Positions 1 to 7,028 of a DNA stretch of 22,639 bases are shown one piece after another. The DNA is from a virus. The notes below the pieces were generated by a model, which worked only from the letters and a program-made list of their open reading frames with translations, searched no databases and was not told where the DNA came from. The number at the start of each line of letters is the position of its first letter. Positions within the stretch are counted from its first letter, which is position 1. Both the position numbers and the translations under genes were made by a program. Where the stretch lies: positions 1-22,639 of IMG/VR virus record IMGVR_UViG_3300035212_000981; one strand, given 5' to 3'.

Positions 1-698
1 ATCCACTCATCGCGACGAACCTCCATACGGGTAAAGAACGCATAGTCCTTACCAAGACCACCTGGGGTAGTGCGTGGGTCTCCGTACATTACTCCAATCT
101 TTGAGCGCCACTGGTTGATGATAATGCCAATAAAAGGGCGCTCAGGGGCCACTAAAGACCGTTTAGAGGCCTTACCGACCTTACGGAAGAACTTATTAGT
201 AAGGAGCGCTGAGCGCCCTACTGTTGATTCATCCATTTCTTTTTCGTCCTCTGCACTAGGTACAAGGGCAGGAAGACTATCAACAACGATACAGTCCACC
301 ACTTTACTTTCAGCGAATTTAATAACGGCTTCATAAGCTTCCTCCATGATATTTGTAGAAATAACGTAGACACGTGAGGCATCCACACCGCATAGTTCTG
401 CGTAGCCAGTTACCCACTCCTCGGCAGCAACCCATACAGTTGTAAACTCTGGGTCACGGCGCTGGTTAGCAGCAATAGTCTTAAGGGCTAGTGCAGTTTT
501 ACCATTGCTAGCCTCACCAATTAACTCGTGCCATTGGTTAGGGGGCCAGCCACCACCAAGTGCCATATCAATAGACAAAGAACCTGTGGTAAAACGAGCT
601 GGGTTAGGAATAATGTCTGAGCCCAACACTACAGTTGAGTCACCCATCTTTTTGTTAAGAGCGTTAATTACTTTTAATAGGTCTGCTGCAATTTTCAT
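1..698 (-). CDS. recA: RecA-like recombinase (partial, C-terminus beyond window)
   Basis: This is an ATP-dependent DNA strand-exchange protein for phage recombination and repair. Translation from the ATG at 698 is open to the left window edge, giving about 232 residues and no stop. Seen: Walker A GEASNGKT at residues 61-68, a hydrophobic Walker B strand ending in VVDS near 138, and the L2-loop-like block INQWRSKIGVMYGDPRTTPGG, which closely follows the bacterial RecA pattern (INQIRMKIGVMFG..TTPGG). The start lies directly after the stop of the zinc-ribbon gene (stop 699-701), so the two are probably translationally coupled. The N-terminus (MKIAADLLKVINAL) is short compared with bacterial RecA. 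It is the last visible gene of the replication/recombination module. The family call is firm. Only completeness is unknown. Confidence 0.93.
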   Translation of the reverse strand, partial: MKIAADLLKVINALNKKMGDSTVVLGSDIIPNPARFTTGSLSIDMALGGGWPPNQWHELIGEASNGKTALALKTIAANQRRDPEFTTVWVAAEEWVTGYAELCGVDASRVYVISTNIMEEAYEAVIKFAESKVVDCIVVDSLPALVPSAEDEKEMDESTVGRSALLTNKFFRKVGKASKRSLVAPERPFIGIIINQWRSKIGVMYGDPRTTPGGLGKDYAFFTRMEVRRDEW

Positions 699-1070
699 TT
701 AAATATGTCCAATGATTGTTGTTGGGTTGAATCCACCTGATTGTACTTGCTTTGCTGGCATAGCTGGACCAGCGGATTGACCACCTTGGCCTATGATGCC
801 TGTACCACCACCGCTACCTGATTGTTGAATAGGGTATCCGCAATCATAACAACGTTTACGTGCCTCTGGTGTTGCGCCACCGTAGTTACCGCTAGCGCAG
901 TTTGGGCAACGGTCAGCCTGTGGTGTCATCTGCTGTGTTGGCGGATATTGAGGCTGTTGAGGCCGTGCGTATGTAGCAGGCTGTGGTTGAGCCATAGGTA
1001 CCTGCGGCATAGCAGGTGTAGGCTGCTGTGGGACGTTTAGTTTACGTGCAAACCAATCTGCATTACTCAT
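699..1070 (-). CDS. Zinc-ribbon protein with Pro/Gln-rich linker
   Basis: Unknown function. From Met at 1070 it has 123 residues. The N-terminus is MSNADWFARKL, then comes a Pro/Gln-rich disordered linker (about residues 15-50), then a four-cysteine zinc ribbon CPNC...CYDC (Cys55, 58, 74, 77), then a Gly/Gln-rich tail ending in GFNPTTIIGHI. An upstream in-frame ATG at 1079 is possible, but AAGGA lies only 2 bases before it and 11 before the ATG at 1070. The 1070 start also gives a compact ATGAGTAA 8-base overlap with the preceding gene. The gene lies between the unknown gene 1063..1533 and recA, so a DNA-binding or adaptor role in replication is plausible but is inference. Confidence 0.8.
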   Translation of the reverse strand: MSNADWFARKLNVPQQPTPAMPQVPMAQPQPATYARPQQPQYPPTQQMTPQADRCPNCASGNYGGATPEARKRCYDCGYPIQQSGSGGGTGIIGQGGQSAGPAMPAKQVQSGGFNPTTIIGHI

Positions 1071-1533
1071 ATAGTTCATTATCCTTTTTTAGTGGCTGTG
1101 CATCTGTTGTAAGAGCTGTAATATCAATTAATCCTAGGGCGGACGCAGTAGAGAAGGCACCTATAAGTGTAGACAAAGATATTGACTTGTACAACATATT
1201 TAATAAATCTGCCATTTCATCTATATCTTCATCTTCGGGAATACCATTCTCGCTAGCCTCGTATATAGCAAGAGAAGCAAGAACATTTGCTGCTATATCA
1301 GACATAGAATCAATAAAAGGTATTAATGGCGTAAGCTCTATTAAACGCTCTTCGCTATCTTGAGCCTCTTTAATGTTTCCCTCCTCGCTAACGGGAGATA
1401 ATCCAATAAAAGTGTCAACCTCACGGTCACCGTACCCAACGTCATGGATAAACCAACGAACCATGGTGCTAAGGGGGACTTCATTAGTAAATACTTCGTA
1501 CTCAACTTTTCGGCGTCGTCTAAACCAACTCAC
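1063..1533 (-). CDS. Hypothetical protein downstream of DNA polymerase
   Basis: I do not recognise this protein. With a GTG start at 1533 it has 156 residues beginning SWFRRRRKVEYEVF after the initiator. The N-terminus is strongly basic (four consecutive Arg). The middle is acidic (NGIPEDEDIDEMADLL) and the C-terminal third is hydrophobic and possibly helical (STLIGAFSTASALGLIDITAL). The GTG forms a GTGA overlap with the polymerase stop, and GGGG lies 9 bases upstream. An ATG at 1548 is in frame but only 2 bases from that GGGG and would overlap the polymerase gene by 19 bases, so I prefer the GTG. It is co-transcribed with polymerase and recA. Confidence 0.7.
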   Translation of the reverse strand: MSWFRRRRKVEYEVFTNEVPLSTMVRWFIHDVGYGDREVDTFIGLSPVSEEGNIKEAQDSEERLIELTPLIPFIDSMSDIAANVLASLAIYEASENGIPEDEDIDEMADLLNMLYKSISLSTLIGAFSTASALGLIDITALTTDAQPLKKDNELYE

Positions 1534-3509
1534 TTTGCATCGCCCCACTTCTGTACAACTTTAATATCCGCTACCAAAGGTACCGACAGTATATCAATAC
1601 CTTCCATCGCTTCGCGAATCGCCTCGCAGGTTTGGTCAACCAAGTAGTCTGGGGCAATAGTTACTAGTTCATCATGAACTGTAAGAATCAACTTAGACTC
1701 CTTTGGTAGTAAATCGTGTGCTCGAATCATAGCAAGTTTAATGATATCTGCTGCAGTTCCTTGGATACGAGTGTTAAACGCTTGACGTTCAGAACTAGAA
1801 CGAAACTTCATAACCCGAGAATCAATATCTGGAAGATAACGACGACGGTTCATAAGAGTAGTTACGTAACCTTTTTTACGAGCTACGCTTACTACTGTTG
1901 TTTTGTACCTTGAAATTGATGGAAACTTCTCAGCAAAAGCGTTTAACAACCCCTTAGCCTCCTGAAGTGTGCACCCAATTTGACTTGAAATCTTATCGGG
2001 GCCTACCCCGTAAGCCATAGCCAATACTAGTACCTTTCCCGCCTTGCGGTCTACCCCCATAGTGTTACCTACAGTTGTGTAGATATCGCCTCCATTTAAG
2101 TAGTTATCTATCATAATAGGGTCTTTAGACATAGCTGCGATTACCCTAGGTTCAATCTGTGAGTAGTCAGCCACAACTAACTTATGTCCCTCAGGGGCAA
2201 TAAATAAGTTACGAATCGCTTTACCATGAGCCGTGTGGGGCGCTGGTACGTTTTGAAGGTTAGGGTTACGGCTTGAAAAACGACCTGTTTCAGCACCCCA
2301 TTGAATAAAGTCAGCGTGCAAGCGACCGTTAACAAGCATACTTTCACGAGTTTCAACTTTAGATTTACCATTAGTTGTCTTAACTACATCTCCGCCTAAG
2401 TAGGGAACTACATAGGTACTATGCAACTTATTTAAGTCTGCGTAAGAGAGCATAGCCCCAACTAACTCATCCTTTTCTCGCAAAGCTTCTAAAGCCTCTG
2501 CGCTTACGGAAAAGTCTTTATAAGTTAAAGCGTCTGAGCCATCTGCGTCTAGGGTCTTTTTCCCTGAACCTGTGAGGAGGTCTGTACGCAAACCACGGCA
2601 TCCTTCTCCTTTAGGCCCATACAAAATCCATTGTTTCTCACTTGTAGAGTTCATATTAAACACTTGACCAGCGATTCGGTAGACCTCGGACTTCGTACTT
2701 TCAAGTTCAATCTCAAGCTGGTCATTTAATTCTTGAAGAGCCTTAGTATCTATGTTGGCTCCAGTAAGCTTCATGTCGCATAGAACACTTAGAACGCCCA
2801 TCTCTAAGCCCATAACTTTTACAACGTCAGCGGCTTCTAGCTTAGGCGCAAGCTCTTTCCATAAAAGAAAAGTGTACTTAGCATCAAGATACGCGTACTT
2901 CGCAACCTCATCAAACGAATAATCCTCAACCTTGTGCCCAATTCCCTTTTTCATACTAAACCCAAGCTCTCGCTGAAGGCAGTCGTCAAGGCCAAGTTTT
3001 CCGCGATTCTTATTGTCGTATAGGAATGACGCCATGAGGGTGTCAAAATAAGGAGCGCAAGGAACCGCTCCCCCAAAGTACTTAGCAATAGATGCCAAGT
3101 CAAAACCAAGATTGTGACCAACCTTTAGTATATTTGGATTAAACATAAGTGGCTTAAGAGCCTTAAAGACCTCTCCAGGAAATAACTGCTCTGGGGCAGG
3201 TGTGAAAATCTTTGTAGCTTTCTTATCATCACGAGAATAATCTAATGGACGGGCTGGAAGACCAGCATCTACGCGCTTTTGTCCTTGACCTGTCAGTGGA
3301 CGAATCAACTCTACAAAGTCACCGTTGGGGTGTCCCATAGGGATTACGTCACCGCGCCCATGTGTTGCTAGTGAAATCCACATAACTTCGTTAACCGCTG
3401 GTATTACACGAAGCGGTCCTACGGTTTCTACGTCGTATGCAAACGCATCTTGCTCAAGGTAATAAGCAACCATCTCATCTAGTTGTTCTTTAGTTGTAAT
3501 AATATTCAA
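1530..3509 (-). CDS. polA: Family A DNA polymerase with 3'-5' exonuclease
   Basis: Replicative phage DNA polymerase of the Pol I family, 659 residues. It has a proofreading domain but no 5'-3' nuclease domain. Exonuclease motifs seen: Exo I D26-V-E28, Exo II N133LGFD137, Exo III Y205AYLD209. Polymerase motifs: GRFSSRNPNLQN around 409-420, motif A D448YSQIEPR, motif B R488KAGKVLVLAMAYG, RRRYLPDI around 555-562, motif C VHDE 611-614. All catalytic acids are present. Aligning motif B with E. coli RRSAKAINFGLIYG puts Leu496 at the Phe762 position. The start is TTG at 3509, with GGGG 7 bases upstream (3517-3520) and no better in-frame ATG before Met13. A strong hairpin separates it from the upstream gene. 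Confidence 0.97.
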   Translation of the reverse strand: MNIITTKEQLDEMVAYYLEQDAFAYDVETVGPLRVIPAVNEVMWISLATHGRGDVIPMGHPNGDFVELIRPLTGQGQKRVDAGLPARPLDYSRDDKKATKIFTPAPEQLFPGEVFKALKPLMFNPNILKVGHNLGFDLASIAKYFGGAVPCAPYFDTLMASFLYDNKNRGKLGLDDCLQRELGFSMKKGIGHKVEDYSFDEVAKYAYLDAKYTFLLWKELAPKLEAADVVKVMGLEMGVLSVLCDMKLTGANIDTKALQELNDQLEIELESTKSEVYRIAGQVFNMNSTSEKQWILYGPKGEGCRGLRTDLLTGSGKKTLDADGSDALTYKDFSVSAEALEALREKDELVGAMLSYADLNKLHSTYVVPYLGGDVVKTTNGKSKVETRESMLVNGRLHADFIQWGAETGRFSSRNPNLQNVPAPHTAHGKAIRNLFIAPEGHKLVVADYSQIEPRVIAAMSKDPIMIDNYLNGGDIYTTVGNTMGVDRKAGKVLVLAMAYGVGPDKISSQIGCTLQEAKGLLNAFAEKFPSISRYKTTVVSVARKKGYVTTLMNRRRYLPDIDSRVMKFRSSSERQAFNTRIQGTAADIIKLAMIRAHDLLPKESKLILTVHDELVTIAPDYLVDQTCEAIREAMEGIDILSVPLVADIKVVQKWGDAK

Positions 3510-3520
3510 ATTAATTCCCC
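3507..3520 (-). promoter_or_regulatory. Ribosome binding site and TTG start of DNA polymerase
   Basis: GGGG (3517-3520 on the complementary strand), a 7-base spacer, then TTG (3509-3507). This decides a non-ATG start for the polymerase. Confidence 0.65.
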
Positions 3521-3528
3521 AATGTAAA

Positions 3529-3572
3529 GCTAGAGAGCCAGGTACAGGGGATTAGTTTCCTGGCCCTCTAGC
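3529..3572 (-). terminator. 14-bp hairpin between possible SSB gene and DNA polymerase
   Basis: In minus-strand RNA the arms GCTAGAGGGCCAGG and CCTGGCTCTCTAGC pair over 14 positions: 13 Watson-Crick plus one G-U. The loop is 16 bases. The G-U pair would be an A-C mismatch in plus-strand RNA, so the structure fits minus-strand transcripts. UUUACAUU follows, a poor U tract, so this is either a weak intrinsic terminator/attenuator or an RNA-processing or stabilising hairpin. It lies in the 74-base gap just upstream of the polymerase ribosome binding site. Confidence 0.6.
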
Positions 3573-3583
3573 GACCTATTTGA

Positions 3584-4249
3584 CTAGAGCAGTGAAGCTG
3601 CTACAGCTTCTAACTCTTCCCAAGTTGGTTCCTTGAGGTCAGAACTTGTGAATGGCTTAATATCAGCAAGTGTTTTTTCAATAACCTCAATGTCTGTCAT
3701 TCCCCAATCCTCTACGAGGTCGCGGGCTTTGACAGCGTTCAAGTGATACATAGTTGTCTGCATCTTACCTGAACGTGAAATAGCCCAATAGTTTTTAGTT
3801 AACGGGCCTTGAGGTGAGAACTCTGCTGCATGTAGCGCATCGTATAGACGAGGGCTTGCAATGAGGCGCTCACGACGTGGGCCTCCTGGAGCACTAAGGT
3901 TAATAATGCTGAAAGCGCGCTTAAGTTCTGGCTTGCTTCCAAGCTTTACACATAGTGGGTCGTTAGCACCTAATGAAATATATGCGCGTTGACCGCTAGT
4001 TTTTTGAGATAAGAAGTGCTGTTTGTAAACAGCAAATGGACCGTTTGGGTCGATAAACTTAATAATCTGTGGAGCATCACCAAACTTAAAATCAGTAGGG
4101 TAGTTGCCACTTGAAGTCTTTTCTGCTGCGTCCCAACCTGACTGGACTGCAGAACTTGTTGTTTGAACTGGGCGCGCTGTGATTGGTTCATCAGTCATAG
4201 CGAACTCATCTGTTTCTGGAAGGAACTCATCTGTACGGTTTACTGCCAT
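3584..4249 (-). CDS. Hypothetical protein, possible ssDNA-binding protein
   Basis: 221 residues, ATG start at 4249 with AAGGAT about 10 bases upstream. The N-terminal 50 residues are polar, acidic and Thr/Ser-rich, probably disordered. A compact core follows (DFKFGDAPQIIKFIDPNGPF, then HFLSQKTSGQRAYISLG), and the C-terminus is acidic (LKEPTWEELEAVAASLL). No catalytic motif is visible. An abundant single-strand-binding protein next to the polymerase gene would fit the position, the beta-rich core and the acidic tail, but I cannot show homology. That role is inference and the alternative is simply an uncharacterised replication accessory protein. It is separated from the polymerase by the 3529..3572 hairpin. 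Confidence 0.75.
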   Translation of the reverse strand: MAVNRTDEFLPETDEFAMTDEPITARPVQTTSSAVQSGWDAAEKTSSGNYPTDFKFGDAPQIIKFIDPNGPFAVYKQHFLSQKTSGQRAYISLGANDPLCVKLGSKPELKRAFSIINLSAPGGPRRERLIASPRLYDALHAAEFSPQGPLTKNYWAISRSGKMQTTMYHLNAVKARDLVEDWGMTDIEVIEKTLADIKPFTSSDLKEPTWEELEAVAASLL

Positions 4250-4273
4250 TTTTTTATCATCCTTTTATAGTTA

Positions 4274-4741
4274 TCAGTTGTTTTCATATGCACGGATTTG
4301 ACTCCATGCCTCGGCAATCTCAAAGCTGAGCTGTCGGTTTGAGTCCCAGTCTATACGCTTGACGTATAAAAGTCCACTCTTATCAAACAGTTCTACAACC
4401 TTTTCCACCATAGCCCTTGAGTACAAGCGCCTGCCTTGGTGGTCCTTCCCGTTTATATTCTTCTTAACGGGTAGGCGATAAGGTGCTGCGGGTAGATAGC
4501 CCTCCTTTAACCATGCACGTATGGTTATAACAGGGCGACCTAGAGCCGAAGCAACTGCGCCAATAGTAAACATTTCTATATCTTTACCATTGGGCAATGT
4601 CGTAATGCGTGGGCGCGAATCCCACTGAGTATCTGGAAACACCTCTTGTTTTGGTGCAACCTTTTCTTTGCGCTTTTGTTTGCTGTTTGGATAGTAAACA
4701 TCCAAGTCAGCAAAAGCTTTATCAATAAAGTCTTCACTCAT
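4274..4741 (-). CDS. MerR-like helix-turn-helix DNA-binding protein
   Basis: 155 residues from ATG 4741. Residues 1-35 are acidic then basic (KQKRKEKVAPKQ). A MerR-type winged helix follows: MFTIGAVASALGRPVITIRAW at 57-77, the wing with KEGYLP at 79-84, and GRRLYSRAMVEKVVELF at 103-119. No MerR C-terminal sensor domain is seen. Likely a phage regulator or replication/excision DNA-binding factor. An in-frame ATG at 4795 would add 18 residues. I prefer 4741 because it begins one base after the TAA of the cysteine-rich microprotein ORF and the longer start would overlap that ORF by 53 bases. No strong SD is visible, so coupling to the upstream ORF is likely. Confidence 0.82.
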   Translation of the reverse strand: MSEDFIDKAFADLDVYYPNSKQKRKEKVAPKQEVFPDTQWDSRPRITTLPNGKDIEMFTIGAVASALGRPVITIRAWLKEGYLPAAPYRLPVKKNINGKDHQGRRLYSRAMVEKVVELFDKSGLLYVKRIDWDSNRQLSFEIAEAWSQIRAYENN

Positions 4742-4742
4742 T

Positions 4743-4850
4743 TTAGTTACAAGACCTACACTCACAAGTTCCACGCGTGCAATTGCAAACCGCATCGCTA
4801 GGCAATAATCCTGTTCCGTCGCACCAGTAGCAATCTTTAACGTTTTTCAT
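4743..4850 (-). CDS. 35-residue cysteine-rich microprotein (putative zinc knuckle)
   Basis: A short ORF that fills the gap between two annotated genes. Its translation starts MKNVKDCYWCDGTGLL and ends CNCTRGTCECRSCN. It holds 7 cysteines (7, 10, 22, 24, 29, 31, 34). The CYWCDGTG block resembles the CxxCxGxG knuckles of DnaJ-type zinc fingers. Three features support its being real. The ATG at 4850 makes an ATGA overlap with the stop of the upstream gene. GGTGG lies 7 bases before the start. Its TAA ends one base before the ATG of the MerR-like gene. Function unknown; a zinc-binding adaptor is inference. A coincidental ORF is possible given its length, but the junctions at both ends argue against that. 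Confidence 0.68.
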   Translation of the reverse strand: MKNVKDCYWCDGTGLLPSDAVCNCTRGTCECRSCN

Positions 4851-5242
4851 TTGGCATCCACCAAAAAAGCAAAAGTAATTTTGGCTGGAAACATAGAGTC
4901 AATGTCTTCTTCTGTAAGTAGGCCTTCATAAAAGGCTGACATAATCGAAGCCTCATCAAGAGTAGGCACCATTTTGATGCACTTATCTTTAATACCTTTA
5001 GAGGTTAAAATGTCTTCCGCTACCTGCATATCAAGTGACTTAGAAACACGACGTTGTTTGGTAAGAGTTACTTCACCTTTGTACTCATCTTCAATAACAA
5101 GTTTCTTATGACCTCGGTCGTCAAACTCTACGGCATCTACTTCTATAAGTAGTTCTTCTTTGATTTGAGTAGTGCGCTTTGTAAGTAAAGCAGCTTCATC
5201 ACGAAGTGCTAAGTACTGACGTACTTTTGATTTAATGTCCAT
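4847..5242 (-). CDS. Hypothetical protein with N-terminal coiled coil
   Basis: 131 residues, not recognised. Residues 1-35 (SKVRQYLALRDEAALLTKRT onward) look like an amphipathic or coiled-coil helix. A beta-rich central part (KKLVIEDEYKGEVTLTKQ) and an acidic C-terminal half (EGLLTEEDIDSMFP) follow. The start ATG 5242 has GGGGAG 6 bases upstream, a good site. The gene lies after the ribbon-helix-helix gene, and its stop overlaps the start of the cysteine-rich microprotein. The charged coiled-coil form suggests a protein-protein or DNA-associated accessory role in the replication operon, which is not shown. Confidence 0.75.
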   Translation of the reverse strand: MDIKSKVRQYLALRDEAALLTKRTTQIKEELLIEVDAVEFDDRGHKKLVIEDEYKGEVTLTKQRRVSKSLDMQVAEDILTSKGIKDKCIKMVPTLDEASIMSAFYEGLLTEEDIDSMFPAKITFAFLVDAK

Positions 5243-5284
5243 TTGGTTCTCCCCTAGTAGTAGTGGGCCAAACCTAGTACGTGG

Positions 5285-5431
5285 CTACTCCGCTGTCAAA
5301 TAGAATTCAAGAGACTTAATAATCACGCTGGTGACAGTGACCTTTTCTAAGGCAGCCTTCTTCTGGACGGCAAGCCATAGGTCATCTGGGACGCGGATAG
5401 TACGCGTGGGGGTTTTAGGTGCATTAGGCAT
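5285..5431 (-). CDS. 48-residue ribbon-helix-helix (CopG/Arc-like) DNA-binding protein
   Basis: A short gene in the 196-base gap after the SNF2-type helicase. Translation begins MPNAPKTPTRTIRVPDDLWL and ends IIKSLEFYLTAE. The TRTIRVPDDLW segment is the typical RHH beta strand and entry into helix A, and VTVTSVIIKSLEFYL fits helix B. At 48 residues it is a normal length for a stand-alone RHH repressor. The start ATG 5431 lies 7 bases after the helicase TAA. I see no clear SD, so it may depend on coupling. Members of this fold bind DNA as dimers and often repress their own operon. That it regulates this early/replication region is inference. Confidence 0.8.
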   Translation of the reverse strand: MPNAPKTPTRTIRVPDDLWLAVQKKAALEKVTVTSVIIKSLEFYLTAE

Positions 5432-5438
5432 TAGATAA

Positions 5439-7028
5439 TTATACGATAGCTGACATAAGGAACTGCTTTAAACTACCTATTGTGAGGGCTAGTTCCCCGT
5501 CCTTGTCTATACCTTTCCCATCAATGACTGCGTCTGCTACAGCAGATTTCTGCTGAAGGGACTCCCACTGGCGCTCTTCAATGCTCCCACGCATAAGTAT
5601 GTCTAAAATAACTATAGAGGGCCAGGTAGACGAAGCGCGCTTTATGCGTCCATTACGTTGAACAGCTGTGCCTGAAGACCAAGGTAAATCATAGTTTATT
5701 AGTAAGTTGGCGGCTGGTAAATCTACCCCATACCCACCAGCGTCTGAGCTAATCAATACTCGTACGGCGGGGTCTTCATTAAAAGCAATCTTGTTAGTTT
5801 CTTTAGTCTTAGCGTCCAAACGTCCTGAATACAGACGGCACTGGTCGGCCCCCAAAGCTTCGGCAATCTTGTCAAGCATATCTACATAGGTAGCAAAGAT
5901 AACAACCTTATTAAGGTCGTCCTGCTCTAAGAAATCTTTTACGTATTGGATTAAGTAGTCAAGCTTTGGTGAAGAATTTACCCCCTCAAGCGCACCGCTT
6001 TGAACAAGCTCTGCAGCGTAGGCAGACCCCTCCCCGTTCATTAAATGAAACTTGCGAGCGCTAGTAGTTAGCAAGTCTGGGTGGGAGCAAAGCATTTTAA
6101 GACAGCCTATCTTAGACATAATCTTTCCGCGCATCTCGTCCTCAGGGCCTCCTGAGCGCCCTTCCTGTCCATAATGTATAAGTATGTTAAAACTAGCTCC
6201 AAATAGGCTCTGAGCCTCTTCTAGCTCGTTTACAAGGTCGTTAACGATTCGTGTGTAAAGCCTAGAGGTCTTGCGGTCAAAGTCAATCATGATTGGGTCT
6301 TGATGAATGGTCGCTGGCAAATAAGGAGCCACATCGTCATCTCTTTGAGACTTACGAACGCTTGCTTCTTTCATCTTAGTGTGCAGAGTAGGTAGATTAC
6401 GATAATGCTGAACGCCTCCCCATGAGTTTCGCACAATAAAAGCTGAATCAAATATATCAAAGCGCCCGAGTACTGTTGGGTCTACAAACTGCATAATGCT
6501 GTAAAGCTCTTCTGGCTTACCGTTCTCAATGGGCGTTCCAGTTAAAGCAAAACGATAAGGGGTATGAAGTAAACGTTTTACGTGTTTTGACCTCTTTGAC
6601 CTGAAGGATTTGATTGCTGTTGCTTCGTCAAGTACGACAAATCCTCTTGGTAAGTCTTTGATGGAATCCCAGTCGTTAACAACTTGCTCATAGTTAAGAA
6701 TGATGTAATCAACCCCCGAACTCCGCCAGTCCATAGCGGCTTCGTATTGAGCTGCGCGTTTCTTCGGTGTTCCATCAATAACCAAAGCTTTTGAAGTTCC
6801 ATTTGTAAATTTCTCTATCTGATTAGCCCACTGGTACTTAAGTGAGGATAGACAAATAATAAGCCCTGGCTCAGTAATTTTCTGCTCATCCATCAAACGT
6901 TCAATAGCGGCTATGGTAATAACTGTTTTTCCTAGCCCTAAATCGTAAGCTACTAGCATTTTTGTGCGTTCGCACATACGTTCTACTGCCTCAGGCTGGT
7001 ACGGGAGTAAGGTCCCTGTGAAGGTCAT
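5439..7028 (-). CDS. SNF2-type (superfamily 2) helicase/ATPase
   Basis: 529 residues. Two RecA-like lobes with the SNF2/SF2 motifs in order: Q-motif-like LLPYQPEAVERM near 7-18, motif I DLGLGKT 29-35, motif II D134EAT, motif III LTGTP 162-166, motif V DAGGYGVDL 429-437, motif VI QRNGRIKR 457-464. These predict ATP-driven translocation on duplex DNA, probably in replication, recombination or restart. It is short for the family and has no extra nuclease or SWIM domain; a separate SWIM protein is encoded at 10291..10605. Its ATG overlaps the dNMP kinase stop (ATGA). Phage SNF2-like helicases are common; the exact role is not known from sequence. Confidence 0.93.
   Translation of the reverse strand: MTFTGTLLPYQPEAVERMCERTKMLVAYDLGLGKTVITIAAIERLMDEQKITEPGLIICLSSLKYQWANQIEKFTNGTSKALVIDGTPKKRAAQYEAAMDWRSSGVDYIILNYEQVVNDWDSIKDLPRGFVVLDEATAIKSFRSKRSKHVKRLLHTPYRFALTGTPIENGKPEELYSIMQFVDPTVLGRFDIFDSAFIVRNSWGGVQHYRNLPTLHTKMKEASVRKSQRDDDVAPYLPATIHQDPIMIDFDRKTSRLYTRIVNDLVNELEEAQSLFGASFNILIHYGQEGRSGGPEDEMRGKIMSKIGCLKMLCSHPDLLTTSARKFHLMNGEGSAYAAELVQSGALEGVNSSPKLDYLIQYVKDFLEQDDLNKVVIFATYVDMLDKIAEALGADQCRLYSGRLDAKTKETNKIAFNEDPAVRVLISSDAGGYGVDLPAANLLINYDLPWSSGTAVQRNGRIKRASSTWPSIVILDILMRGSIEERQWESLQQKSAVADAVIDGKGIDKDGELALTIGSLKQFLMSAIV

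Noticed and set aside
70-702. Plus-strand open frames opposite recA
   Set aside because: They lie fully antisense to a well-supported RecA frame, have no recognisable domain and no good SD. All clear genes are on the minus strand.
4742-4795. 18-residue N-terminal extension of the MerR-like protein
   Set aside because: It overlaps the cysteine-rich ORF in another frame, and the start at 4741 is directly coupled to that ORF's stop.
5243-5290. Imperfect repeats (two CCTAGTA, AGTAG/CTACT arms) as an RHH operator
   Set aside because: The arms are only about 5 bases and the direct repeat is 7; too weak to list as a site without binding data.
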